In this document: positions 18,203 to 27,048 of the stretch, piece after piece
How the letters are laid out: each line of letters opens with the position of its first letter
Numbering within the stretch: the stretch's first letter is position 1
Source: Pseudophaeobacter sp.
GTDB lineage: Bacteria > Pseudomonadota > Alphaproteobacteria > Rhodobacterales > Rhodobacteraceae
Direction: 5' to 3'
Length of the DNA: 64,000 nucleotides
NCBI GenBank assembly: GCA_027019165.1
Contig: JALUXC010000024.1
Location: 186,001-250,000, forward strand
Notes under the pieces: generated by a model
Seen by the model: the letters and a program-made list of their open reading frames with translations, nothing else
The model's database searches: none
What the model was told of the DNA's origin: nothing
Made by a program: the position numbers and the translations under genes

Positions 18203-19435
18203 CTACTGCCTGACCAGCGGCTTTTTGGCCTCGTCCCGAATCCGCCACTCGATCAAGCCTGACAATATTCCGCGGGCAGCTTTGGTGCGCCACTCAGGGT
18301 TCATCAGGTTTTCGAGATCGCGTGAACTGGACAGAAACCCAATTTCAACAAGCACGGACGGAATATCCGCAGACTTCAAAACGGAGAACCCGGCGGCCCG
18401 CAAGGGGCGACGATTGAGTGGGCCACCCTGCTCTGCCAGCCCATCTACGATCGACTGTGCGAGGGCTTCACTGCGCGGCTGGGTTTCCTGACGGGCCAGA
18501 TCCAGCAGCACATCCGTCACCAGATCATCCGCCGCGGTCAGATCCGTTCCCGACAGCAGATCGGCACGATCATGCCGCTCCGCCAATGTGGCAGAAGCTG
18601 CATCCGAGGCCTCTTTGGATAACGTGTAAACCGTAGACCCGTGGGCGCCGCCTTCGGACAGAGAATCTGCATGCAAGGAAATGAACAGATCCGCCCCCGC
18701 CTGATGCGCCATGGCGATGCGCCGCTCCAAAGACACGAAATAATCCCCGTCGCGCGTCAGCTGCACCGAAAACTGCCCCGAGCGGACCAGCATTTCGCCA
18801 AGCTCAAAGGCGAAATCCAGCATCAGGGATTTCTCATCCACCCCTCCTTCGACCTGAGCACCTGGATCAATGCCGCCATGGCCCGGATCCAGGACCACCA
18901 ACAACGGGGCATTTGCGTCCTTTGGCAACAAAGGCCTGAGCGGCTCAGGCGCGGGCAGATCCCAGCGACTGTCTTGCGGTGCACCGATCAAGGCCGCAAA
19001 GGTCTCTGCATCCGTTTTGTCCAAGGTGATAGCAAGAACAGCCGCAGATGTGACCGGGTCCACCTCCATCTCAGCCGCGACAATCCGCATGGGGGCGCCG
19101 AGCTCAAGAACCATCCGCGACCAGCCCGGCACATAGGTGCCAAACTGCACATCGCTCAGGTTGTCTCCGTGCAGCAGAGCCTCAGCGCGTAGGCCGGTCC
19201 AATCCACCTCCTGAAAGTCGAGCACAAGCCGCGGCGGCCCATCCAAAGCAAAGATGCGATATGGCACCCCCTGGCTCAGATGCAGTTCGATCTCAGCGCC
19301 TCGGCCTGCATTGCGGATCTGACTGCTCTCTGCATCGATGCGCGCCAAGGCGGAAAAACCCTGCGCCAAAGCGGGCACGGCCAAAAAGCCGCCCCAGATG
19401 AGTGCCGCGCAAAACGCCAGAATTCTGCCTGTCAT
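18203..19435 (-). CDS. amiC: N-acetylmuramoyl-L-alanine amidase, AMIN + Amidase_3
   Basis: 410 residues. A signal peptide (about 1-24, ending PALA) precedes an AMIN domain (roughly 30-140, which targets the septum) and an Amidase_3 zinc hydrolase domain. Zinc ligands are visible in VVLDPGHGGIDPGA (His), EKSLMLDFAFEL (Glu) and FISLHADS (His), with the catalytic Glu in VLVEIGFLSS. It cleaves stem peptides from muramic acid during daughter-cell separation. The start is the ATG at 19435; a TTG three codons upstream is in frame but unlikely. It follows the aminotransferase by 27 bp and precedes mrcA. Confidence 0.95.
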   Translation of the reverse strand: MTGRILAFCAALIWGGFLAVPALAQGFSALARIDAESSQIRNAGRGAEIELHLSQGVPYRIFALDGPPRLVLDFQEVDWTGLRAEALLHGDNLSDVQFGTYVPGWSRMVLELGAPMRIVAAEMEVDPVTSAAVLAITLDKTDAETFAALIGAPQDSRWDLPAPEPLRPLLPKDANAPLLVVLDPGHGGIDPGAQVEGGVDEKSLMLDFAFELGEMLVRSGQFSVQLTRDGDYFVSLERRIAMAHQAGADLFISLHADSLSEGGAHGSTVYTLSKEASDAASATLAERHDRADLLSGTDLTAADDLVTDVLLDLARQETQPRSEALAQSIVDGLAEQGGPLNRRPLRAAGFSVLKSADIPSVLVEIGFLSSSRDLENLMNPEWRTKAARGILSGLIEWRIRDEAKKPLVRQ

Positions 19436-19462
19436 GCTATGCAAGCCCCTTTGCCCGCCATG

Positions 19463-20605
19463 TCAACGACCTTCCATGAAACGGCGCAGGCGCAAAAGCC
19501 CTTCCTCGATATCGGCGGTGGACCGCGCATAAGAGAACCGCAGCGTGGTCGCGCCGCGCACCGGATCAAAGTCGAGCCCGGGCGTAACGGCGACGCCAGC
19601 CTGCTCCAGGATCTCAGCCGCAAAGGCGCGGCTGTCCTGCGTCAGGTCCGAGACATCCGCATAGACATAAAAGGCACCATCAGGCGGAGCGATCTTGCTG
19701 AACCCGGCTTTTGGCAAGCCATCGAGCATCAATTGCCGGTTTCGGGCATAGACGGCGAGATTGCCCTGCAGTTCTTCTTCGCAATCCATCGCAGCAAGCG
19801 CCGCAACCTGACTGGCATGCGGGGCACAGATGAACATGTTCTGAGCGAGCCGTTCCACCACGCGCACGTGATCCTCGGGCACCACCATCCAGCCCACGCG
19901 CCATCCCGTCATCGAGAAATACTTAGAGAATGAGTTGATCACATAGGCCTGATCGGTCAGCTCGAGCGCTGTCACGGCTTTGGCCTCATATTCGATGCCG
20001 TGATAGATTTCGTCGGAGATAAAGGCTGCTCCGATGTTATTGGTTGCATCGATCAGCGCCCCCATGGCGCCACGATCCAGCATGGTGCCCGTGGGGTTTG
20101 CGGGTGACGCCACCATCAGGCCCGCCAGATCAAGACCGGCAAGATCCGCTGGCACCGGCTGCAGGCGATGCTCTGGCGCAGTTTCGATATCGACCGGGGT
20201 CAGCCCCAGCGCGTGCAGGATTTGCCGATAGGAAGGATAGCCCGGCGCGCCTATGCCAACGCGGTCACCGCTGTCAAACAGCGCCGTGAAAGCCAGAAGA
20301 AACGCCCCAGAAGAGCCCGAAGTCACCACCACCCGGTTCGGATCAAGGTCCACATCGTACCACTCGCCGTACATGCGTGCGATCCGAGCTCGCAGAGCCG
20401 GAATGCCAAGGGCCACCGTGTACCCCAGTGCATCCGCTTCCAAAGCGCGCGCCAGCGCCGCTTTTGCCTCCTTTGGCGCCCCAGTGGACGGCTGGCCAAC
20501 TTCCATGTGGATGATGTGCCGTCCGGCCTCTTCGGCCTTGCGGGCCGCTTCCATCACATCCATCACAATGAAGGGATCCACCGCCGAGCGGCTTGAGTTT
20601 CGCAT
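19463..20605 (-). CDS. PLP-dependent aminotransferase, class I/II
   Basis: 380 residues, fold type I. The PLP-binding Lys is in NSFSKYFSMTGWRVGW, the Asp/Tyr pair in FISDEIYHGIEY, and the substrate-carboxylate Arg in TTLRFSYARS. It belongs to the broad aspartate/aromatic aminotransferase group; the amino donor cannot be told. The start is the ATG at 20605 with GGGAGAA upstream. The start codon is only 22 bp from the divergent M48 protease start (20628), so each promoter must lie within the other gene's 5' coding region. Likely first gene of an aminotransferase-amiC-mrcA run. Confidence 0.92.
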   Translation of the reverse strand: MRNSSRSAVDPFIVMDVMEAARKAEEAGRHIIHMEVGQPSTGAPKEAKAALARALEADALGYTVALGIPALRARIARMYGEWYDVDLDPNRVVVTSGSSGAFLLAFTALFDSGDRVGIGAPGYPSYRQILHALGLTPVDIETAPEHRLQPVPADLAGLDLAGLMVASPANPTGTMLDRGAMGALIDATNNIGAAFISDEIYHGIEYEAKAVTALELTDQAYVINSFSKYFSMTGWRVGWMVVPEDHVRVVERLAQNMFICAPHASQVAALAAMDCEEELQGNLAVYARNRQLMLDGLPKAGFSKIAPPDGAFYVYADVSDLTQDSRAFAAEILEQAGVAVTPGLDFDPVRGATTLRFSYARSTADIEEGLLRLRRFMEGR

Positions 20606-20627
20606 GATGTTCTCCCATGGTGCGCGC

Positions 20628-21983
20628 ATGACTTTTGACCGTTTCTCTCGACTGGCGTCAATCCCGGCCCTGGCATTTTGCCTGCTGACCTATGCCGCGA
20701 CCGCGGTGCAGGCAGCCTCGATCGGTCTGCTCCGTGATGCCGATGTGGAGTACGCGTTGAGCCGATTGGCCTCACCTGTTCTTCAAGCTGCGGGCCTCAA
20801 TGCAAAACGGATGAAAATCCTTGTGGTCAATGAGTCGAGCTACAATGCATTCGTGCTGGATAGCCAAACGATATTCATACATTACGGGCTGATCCTGAAG
20901 TCGCACAACGCCGAGATGCTACAGGCCGTTATCGCACATGAAGCGGCCCATATCGCCAATGGTCACATTGCCCGGCGGATGCAGAACATGCGCTCGGCCG
21001 GAAGCGCTGCGGGTCTTGGCCTTGCTCTGGCGGCGCTGGCCGCTGCAGGAGGTGCCGGTGGAGAGGCGGCATCCGGTATTGCGATTGGCATGCAAAGCTC
21101 TGCCTTGCGCGGGTTTCTGTCACATACCCGCGCCGAGGAATCTTCGGCTGACAGGTCCGCGGCCGGATACCTCAGCCGCGCCGGCGTATCGCCGCAGGGA
21201 TTGGTTGACTTGCACCAGACCTTTGCAGGTCAGGAAGTCCTGAGCGCGCGTCACCAGGACCCTTACATGCGCTCGCACCCGTTGAGCCGCGACCGTATCC
21301 GCGCGGCGCAGGCCTATGTGGCAAGCCATGGAGACAAGAGCGCCCCGAACCCCGAGGCCGACTATTGGTTCGCCCGACTGCGGGGTAAGCTTTCAGGCTT
21401 TATCCGTGCCCCCAAGTGGACGCTGCGGCGGGCGGGCGAAGAAGCGCATAGGGACATACGCCTGATGCGGGAGGCCATCGCCTATCACCGCCTCAAAAAC
21501 CGGAAAAAGGCTTTGGCCGCGATCAATGGAGCCATATCATTACGCCCCGGCGATGCTTACTATGCTGAGCTGAAAGGGCAGATCCTGATGGAAAACCGGC
21601 AATGGAGCGCTGCGCTATCGGCCTATCAAAGCGCCGTCTCCCTGGCGCCGCGCGATCCGCTGATACTGGCCAGCTACGGCCGGGCCCAACTGGCCGCAGG
21701 TCAACCCAAAGCCGCACTCAAGACGCTGGAAAAATCCCGCGCGATAGATTTTCGCAACTCATTTCTCCTGCGCGCCATGGCCCAGGCCTATGCGCAGACG
21801 AAACAGACCGGCCTCGCCGCGCTGGTAACAGCCGAACGCTATGCCCTGCAGGGGCGGCTTGACGATGCCGGAATTCACGCCAAACGCTCCACGGCGCTCT
21901 TGCCCACCGGATCGCCTGCGTGGCGCCGGGCGCAGGATGTGTTAGTGGCCTATGAGAGATCACAGAAAAGGAAACGAAGATGA
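20628..21983 (+). CDS. M48-family periplasmic metalloprotease with TPR-like C-terminus (BepA-like)
   Basis: About 451 residues. A signal peptide (about 1-27, ending VQAA) is followed by an M48 peptidase domain with HEAAH (VIAHEAAHIANGH) as zinc-binding and catalytic motif and the downstream Glu in EESSADRSAAGYL. The C-terminal 200 residues are alpha-helical repeats resembling TPR. This is the architecture of BepA/YfgC, an outer-membrane-protein quality-control protease. An ATG at 20607 is also in frame, but would overlap the aminotransferase start. The stop overlaps the next gene (ATGA), so the DsbA-family protein is translationally coupled. Confidence 0.93.
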   Translation: MTFDRFSRLASIPALAFCLLTYAATAVQAASIGLLRDADVEYALSRLASPVLQAAGLNAKRMKILVVNESSYNAFVLDSQTIFIHYGLILKSHNAEMLQAVIAHEAAHIANGHIARRMQNMRSAGSAAGLGLALAALAAAGGAGGEAASGIAIGMQSSALRGFLSHTRAEESSADRSAAGYLSRAGVSPQGLVDLHQTFAGQEVLSARHQDPYMRSHPLSRDRIRAAQAYVASHGDKSAPNPEADYWFARLRGKLSGFIRAPKWTLRRAGEEAHRDIRLMREAIAYHRLKNRKKALAAINGAISLRPGDAYYAELKGQILMENRQWSAALSAYQSAVSLAPRDPLILASYGRAQLAAGQPKAALKTLEKSRAIDFRNSFLLRAMAQAYAQTKQTGLAALVTAERYALQGRLDDAGIHAKRSTALLPTGSPAWRRAQDVLVAYERSQKRKRR

Positions 21984-22744
21984 TCCGTCTTTCACGTGCG
22001 GCAGCGGGTGCTGCTCTGGCTTTTGGACTGTTCGGCGGCCCGGCTCAGGCGCTGGATCTCACTGCCATGACCCCGGCGGAGCGCGCAGCCTTTGGCGAAG
22101 AAGTGCGAGCCTATCTCCTGGAAAACCCAGAAGTGATCCTGGAGGCCGTGAACCTTTTGGAGCAACAGCAGGCCGCAGATGAGGCTGCGCGGGACGAGGC
22201 ACTTGTGGCGGCGAACCTCGCTGAGTTGGAGAACGACGGGTATTCCTGGGTCGGCGGCAATCCCGAGGGAGACATCACGCTGGTCGAATTCATGGACTAT
22301 CGCTGCGGTTACTGCCGCAAGGCCGCGCCCGAGGTGGCTGAGCTATTGGCCGAGGATGGCAATATCCGCTGGGTGGTCAAAGAGTTCCCCATCCTGGGCG
22401 AAGCCTCGGTGCTGTCGTCCCGCTTTGCCGTGGCGACCAAGCAGATCGCAGGTGACGGTGCCTATAAATCCGTCCATGAAGCTCTGATGACAATGACCGG
22501 AGAGCCGGGTGAAGTGGCGCTACGGCGGCTGGCCGATGGCCTGGGGCTGGACGCAGATGCAATCCTGGCCCGCATGGACAGCGAAGAGGTGACACAAGAG
22601 CTGCGCCAAACTCGCGCTCTGGCCCAGCAGCTTTCGATCTCGGGCACACCAACATTCGTTCTGGGGGGCGAGTTGCTGCGCGGCTACCTGCCCAAGGATC
22701 AGATGGAGATCGTCGTCGACGAGGTCCGCAAAGACCGGAGCTGA
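21980..22744 (+). CDS. DsbA-family thiol oxidoreductase (Com1/ScsC-like)
   Basis: 254 residues. Signal peptide 1-24 (ending AQA), an N-terminal helical extension of about 50 residues rich in Glu/Ala/Gln (as in trimeric Com1/ScsC-type proteins), then a thioredoxin fold with an alpha-helical insertion. The active site is CGYC in MDYRCGYCRKAAPEV and the cis-Pro is in SISGTPTFVLGG. It acts in periplasmic disulfide formation or isomerisation. ATGA overlap with the M48 protease gene suggests joint envelope quality control. A terminator follows within 60 bp. Confidence 0.94.
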   Translation: MIRLSRAAAGAALAFGLFGGPAQALDLTAMTPAERAAFGEEVRAYLLENPEVILEAVNLLEQQQAADEAARDEALVAANLAELENDGYSWVGGNPEGDITLVEFMDYRCGYCRKAAPEVAELLAEDGNIRWVVKEFPILGEASVLSSRFAVATKQIAGDGAYKSVHEALMTMTGEPGEVALRRLADGLGLDADAILARMDSEEVTQELRQTRALAQQLSISGTPTFVLGGELLRGYLPKDQMEIVVDEVRKDRS

Positions 22745-22775
22745 TCGCTCAACGGCAGATGTGGCCTTGAAATGC

Positions 22776-22803
22776 AAAAGGGGTACCAGTGGCGCCCCTT
22801 TTT
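22776..22803. terminator. Bidirectional terminator between dsbA-family gene and ispG
   Basis: AAAAGGGG (22776-22783) pairs with CCCCTTTT (22795-22802), with further pairs inside; A tract on one side and T tract on the other make it work on both strands between two convergent genes. Confidence 0.8.
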
Positions 22804-22847
22804 GTCTTGTCAGTGAATTTTGGCAACCTGGCAGCTCGAAGCAATGC

Positions 22848-23966
22848 TCATTCAGCAGCTGCCGCGGCTTCGATCTCGGCGGCTTTTTTCTCGACCTCTT
22901 CGACAATATGATCGACCATCTGCTCATTGCTCATCTTGTGGCTGGCCTTCCCCGCGAGATAGACCATGCCAGAGCCAGCCCCGCCTCCGGTAAACCCGAC
23001 ATCGGTCATCAGCGCCTCCCCCGGCCCGTTTACGACGCAGCCAATGATCGACAGGCTCATAGGAGTATGTATGTGGGCCAACCGGTCTTCGAGCGCTTCC
23101 ACGGTCTTGATCACATCAAACCCCTGCCGCGCGCAGGAAGGACAAGAGATTATATTGACCCCCCGGTGGCGCAGACCCAAAGATTTCAGGATCTCAAAGC
23201 CGACCTTTACCTCTTCAACCGGATCCGCAGAAAGGCTGACGCGCAGCGTGTCGCCGATGCCCATCCATAAGAGCTGCCCCAGCCCGATGGCGGATTTGAT
23301 GGTTCCGGAGGTCAGACCGCCCGCCTCGGTGATGCCAAGGTGGATCGGGGCATCCGTGGCATCGGCAAGCTGCTGATAGGCCGCCGCCGACATGAAGACA
23401 TCCGACGCCTTCACCGAAATCTTGAACTCATGGAAATCATGGTCCTGCAGGATGCGGATGTGATCCAGACCGCTTTCCACCATCGCCTCGGGGCATGGCT
23501 CGCCGTATTTTTCCAGAAGGTGCTTTTCCAGCGACCCCGCGTTGACGCCAATCCGGATCGAGCAATTGTGATCTCGCGCCGCTGCAATCACTTCGGCCAC
23601 GCGCTTTTCATCACCGATATTGCCGGGATTGATCCGCAGACAGGCCGCGCCCGCTTCGGCGGCTTCGATCCCTCGTTTGTAGTGAAAGTGGATATCGGCG
23701 ACGATCGGCACCGGGCTTTCGCGCACGATCTCTTTCAGGGCCCTTGAGGACGCCTCATCCGGCACCGAGACACGCACGATGTCTGCACCGGCCTCAGCCG
23801 CGGCCTGAACCTGCGCAACCGTTGCCGCCACATCGGTGGTTGGCGTGTTGGTCATGGTCTGCACAGCAATCGGAGCATCGCCGCCAACCGGGACATTGCC
23901 CACATGGATCTGGCGGCTTTTGCGGCGCTCGATGTGGCGCCAGGGTCTGATGTGGTTCAGCGACAT
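22848..23966 (-). CDS. ispG: 4-hydroxy-3-methylbut-2-enyl-diphosphate synthase (IspG/GcpE)
   Basis: 372 residues. [4Fe-4S] enzyme of the MEP isoprenoid pathway converting methylerythritol cyclodiphosphate to HMBPP. The N-terminal TIM barrel is seen in [12 protein letters not shown] and LRINPGNIG; the C-terminal cluster-binding domain has the Cys pair in [11 protein letters not shown] and the third Cys in GCVVNGPGE. The C-terminus is an Ala/Glu-rich tail. It lies 147 bp downstream of rodZ on the same strand, an arrangement recurrent in alphaproteobacteria. Confidence 0.97.
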   Translation of the reverse strand: MSLNHIRPWRHIERRKSRQIHVGNVPVGGDAPIAVQTMTNTPTTDVAATVAQVQAAAEAGADIVRVSVPDEASSRALKEIVRESPVPIVADIHFHYKRGIEAAEAGAACLRINPGNIGDEKRVAEVIAAARDHNCSIRIGVNAGSLEKHLLEKYGEPCPEAMVESGLDHIRILQDHDFHEFKISVKASDVFMSAAAYQQLADATDAPIHLGITEAGGLTSGTIKSAIGLGQLLWMGIGDTLRVSLSADPVEEVKVGFEILKSLGLRHRGVNIISCPSCARQGFDVIKTVEALEDRLAHIHTPMSLSIIGCVVNGPGEALMTDVGFTGGGAGSGMVYLAGKASHKMSNEQMVDHIVEEVEKKAAEIEAAAAAE

Positions 23967-24113
23967 AGACTCCGTCCCGTATGGTCCTGCTCGACCGTTA
24001 GATACGGTCTGCAGCCAAGAGCTTCAATGCTCGGCACGGGATAGATAGCCTAAAAGCGCGACCGATCCATGACTGTTTCTGCCGGAAAGGGACATCGGAA
24101 GAAAACCGCAGGA

Positions 24114-25322
24114 TCAGTCCTGACTGGCCTCAAGCCGCAACTGGGCCACGACAGACGCCAAAGCCTGATTGCGCTCATCTTGCAGGTCGGCCACTTCGAA
24201 GCGTTCAGAAATGGCGTCAGGCCCCAAGTCGATGTTACGCGTGACGCTGCCACGCGTGCCAACCGGGCCGAAATGCTGACCATTCACAGCGAAATAGATT
24301 CCACTGCTTTCACCGGTTTTCAACTGAGGCGGCACCTCTGTGAGCGGGATGTCAAAGCGATCCCCCGGCTCCATGATGCCTTCGAAAATAACACTGCCGT
24401 CGGCTGCGGTGACTTCGACCCAAGCTGGGCGCACTGCCAGGATCGCGGCACTCGGCGCAACGTCTTCCACCACCTGCGGCACGCTGAGCTGCTGGCCCGC
24501 GCTATCAGCAGTGAGGCTTGCTTCGGCCAGCTGTACTGTCGGAAGCTCTGGCTCCACAAAATTGCCGTAGGTCCGCGGATCGAGCGTCGCAATTGGCGCG
24601 TCCCGCGCAGCCAAAATCGGCACATCAAGGGCCTGTGGCCGGTACAAACGATCCAGGGCTGCGATTGCCGGGTCGCTTTCGGCATCTGCGGTGTTGAGAC
24701 GCGCGCCTTCCAGCGGATCAACATCGGCAAGCACCAGAGGTGTCTGATCAACCGGCGCGAATTGCACCTGTTGCACTTCCTTCAGAATACTCCACCCCCC
24801 GTAGCCAATACCACCGATCAAGGCGACCAGCACCATCAACGAGCCGACGGCACGCGGCTCAATGTGGCTGAAAACACTGCCGGAGGAAGGGGCAAACGGC
24901 ATATTGGGAGAGGTGAACGGATCGCTCGCAAACCCGCTGGCTGCCTTTTGTTGCCCTTGTTTCGTGCTGGTCTTGCGACCAGACGCCTCGGCCGACATCC
25001 CATGGGCAACGGCAAAACCGCTTTCCTGGCAGAAGATATCAAAGGCCTTTTCGGGATCCATCCCAAGATAGCGTGCATAGGATCGCACGTATCCTGCGAT
25101 GAACCCAGGCGTGTCGAAAACCGTAGGGTCGGAGTTCTCAATGGCCGCGATGTAAGAGGCTTTGATCCTAAGCTCGCGCTGAACATCCAGCAGCGATTTA
25201 CCCATCGTCGCCCGCTCACCACGCATCATATCGCCGAGCCGAAGCTCGAAATCGTCAAATCCCTTGGGAGCGGAGGGTTGCACCTGCTCCTTTGATTTGC
25301 GCTGAGTGAGGCGCCCGATCAT
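24114..25322 (-). CDS. rodZ: RodZ-like HTH and DUF4115 membrane protein
   Basis: 402 residues. Cytoplasmic N-terminus with a cro/C1-type helix-turn-helix (about 26-90: GKSLLDVQRELRIKASYIAAIENSD), a Lys/Gln-rich linker, one transmembrane helix (SLMVLVALIGGIGYGGW) and a periplasmic C-terminal domain of the DUF4115 type (PAWVEVTAADGSVIFEG). The order matches RodZ, which links MreB filaments to the cell envelope and sets rod shape. The adjacent ispG supports this. The sequence between TM and DUF4115 is long and low in recognisable motifs. Confidence 0.85.
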   Translation of the reverse strand: MIGRLTQRKSKEQVQPSAPKGFDDFELRLGDMMRGERATMGKSLLDVQRELRIKASYIAAIENSDPTVFDTPGFIAGYVRSYARYLGMDPEKAFDIFCQESGFAVAHGMSAEASGRKTSTKQGQQKAASGFASDPFTSPNMPFAPSSGSVFSHIEPRAVGSLMVLVALIGGIGYGGWSILKEVQQVQFAPVDQTPLVLADVDPLEGARLNTADAESDPAIAALDRLYRPQALDVPILAARDAPIATLDPRTYGNFVEPELPTVQLAEASLTADSAGQQLSVPQVVEDVAPSAAILAVRPAWVEVTAADGSVIFEGIMEPGDRFDIPLTEVPPQLKTGESSGIYFAVNGQHFGPVGTRGSVTRNIDLGPDAISERFEVADLQDERNQALASVVAQLRLEASQD

Positions 25323-25451
25323 TACTGCTGTCCCATCTGTACCTGCCGTGGCCGAATTTTGACGCCTGCAGAATCACCCGAACGACTCACGCAGACCAAT
25401 TCGTTGATGAAACGATAACACAATCAACAGTTTTGAACACAGATCTGTGCG

Positions 25452-26687
25452 CTAACCTGCCAATTCGGCACGATTTAGCGCACAATGCGACCACAGACTG
25501 TCCATTGCCTGCACCAAACCGTCGATTTCTTTGGGTCCATGAACCGGTGACGGGGTGAAACGCAGGCGTTCGGTCCCGCGTGGAACTGTCGGGAAATTGA
25601 TCGGCTGCACGTAAATTCCGAACTCAGACAGCAGCATGTCGCTCAACTTTTTGGTGTGAACCGGATCACCGACAATCACCGGCACGATGTGGCTGCCGTG
25701 GTCAATGATCGGCAGGCCCAGGCCCTTGAGACGCAGTTTCAGGATCTTTGCCTGTTGCTGATGCGTCTCGCGCAGCTCGGTTGCAGTTTTCAGATAGGCA
25801 ACCGAAGCAGCCGCACCTGCCGCCACCGCAGGTGCCAACGATGTGGTGAAGATGAACCCCGGCGCATAGGAGCGGATCGCATCGCACATCTTGGAAGAGG
25901 CGGCGATATAGCCCCCCATCACGCCATAAGCCTTGGCCAGGGTGCCGTTGATGATGTCGATCCGATGTGCCAGATTGTCACGCTCGGTCACACCGCCGCC
26001 GCGCGGTCCGTACATGCCGACCGCGTGCACCTCATCGATATAGGTCAGGGCACCGAATTCATCAGCCAGATCGCAGATCTCTTCGATGGGTCCAAAATCG
26101 CCATCCATGGAATAGACCGATTCAAAGGCGATCAGCTTGGGCGCTTCGGGATCATCCGCCTCCAGCAGTTCGCGCAGATGGGCCACATCATTGTGGCGGA
26201 AGACACGCTTGGCGCCGCCATTGCGACGCACGCCTTCGATCATCGAGGCGTGGTTCAGCGCATCCGAATAGATGATCAGGCCCGGAAACAGCTTGGGCAA
26301 TGTCGAAAGCGTCGCATCATTGGCGATATAGGCGGAGGTGAACAGCAGCGCCGCTTCCTTGCCATGCAGATCCGCGAGTTCTGCCTCAAGCCGTTTGTGA
26401 TAGACCGTGGTGCCGGAAATGTTGCGGGTGCCGCCGGACCCGGCGCCTGTGGCATCAATTGCTTCGTGCATCGCTTTCAGGACAAACGGATGCTGCCCCA
26501 TGCCCAGATAGTCGTTACCACACCAGACGGTGATGTCCTGCTGCTCCCCATCCGGGCGGGTCCAGACCGCATGGGGAAACTGGCCATTCTTGCGCTCGAT
26601 GTCGATGAAGGTGCGATAGCGCCCCTCTTCGTGAAGGCGTTCAATCGCTGCGTCGAGTTTCGCGGTATAGTCCACCGGCATCTCCAT
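25452..26687 (-). CDS. hemA: 5-aminolevulinate synthase
   Basis: 411 residues. Condenses glycine and succinyl-CoA to 5-aminolevulinate (C4/Shemin route), the first haem precursor; typical of alphaproteobacteria. It has [10 protein letters not shown] near the N-terminus, [19 protein letters not shown], the cofactor-Asp region [12 protein letters not shown] and the PLP Lys in [13 protein letters not shown]. The start may be the ATG at 26687 or the ATG six bases later; neither has a good Shine-Dalgarno. Upstream lies an Fnr-type box (26805-26818), consistent with the oxygen-dependent control known for hemA of Rhodobacter sphaeroides. Confidence 0.97.
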   Translation of the reverse strand: MEMPVDYTAKLDAAIERLHEEGRYRTFIDIERKNGQFPHAVWTRPDGEQQDITVWCGNDYLGMGQHPFVLKAMHEAIDATGAGSGGTRNISGTTVYHKRLEAELADLHGKEAALLFTSAYIANDATLSTLPKLFPGLIIYSDALNHASMIEGVRRNGGAKRVFRHNDVAHLRELLEADDPEAPKLIAFESVYSMDGDFGPIEEICDLADEFGALTYIDEVHAVGMYGPRGGGVTERDNLAHRIDIINGTLAKAYGVMGGYIAASSKMCDAIRSYAPGFIFTTSLAPAVAAGAAASVAYLKTATELRETHQQQAKILKLRLKGLGLPIIDHGSHIVPVIVGDPVHTKKLSDMLLSEFGIYVQPINFPTVPRGTERLRFTPSPVHGPKEIDGLVQAMDSLWSHCALNRAELAG

Positions 26688-26730
26688 AGCTTAGGTCTGG
26701 CGCAAAGGCGCTGGCGCGGGAGGCTCCCAC

Positions 26731-26746
26731 ATTCACGTTTGTGAAT
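26731..26746. promoter_or_regulatory. ATTCAC-N4-GTGAAT inverted repeat upstream of hemA
   Basis: A perfect 6+6 dyad 44-59 bp upstream of the hemA start. The position suits an operator over or near the promoter. The regulator is not known to me. Confidence 0.4.
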
Positions 26747-26804
26747 AACTACCCCACACGCCGGTTTCGATCAACTGCTTACGCAAAAGGCAGGCTGCGC
26801 AACA

Positions 26805-26818
26805 TTGATGCAGGTCAA
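26805..26818. promoter_or_regulatory. Fnr/FixK-type box upstream of hemA
   Basis: TTGAT-N4-GTCAA, matching the TTGAT-N4-ATCAA consensus at nine of ten defined positions, about 118 bp upstream of hemA and 231 bp upstream of the divergent peptidase. In Rhodobacter sphaeroides FnrL activates hemA through such a site; here the function is inferred. Confidence 0.65.
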
Positions 26819-27048
26819 ATAAACCTATGAGACTATGCGGGCAAGCGAACAGGCCTGCCTTTTTCCCGGCAATTGCCCGCCTGGAGATCACAAAGGCGCA
26901 AGCCGCACAGTATCGGAAACCCCGAACGCCCTTCACGCAGTGACAGAATAGCCGCGCAGGCACCCCGCCCATTGCCCACTGGCATCCCTCCTGCGGCGCT
27001 GCTACGGTCGCCGCAAAATCCGAACAAAACAAACACCGGAGTGAAAAA

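Larger units (their letters stand above)
26688..27048. other. Intergenic region hemA / M20 peptidase (361 bp)
   Basis: Shared upstream region of two divergent genes. It holds two symmetrical sites described separately (26731-26746 and 26805-26818); no ORF or RNA gene is recognised. Confidence 0.7.
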
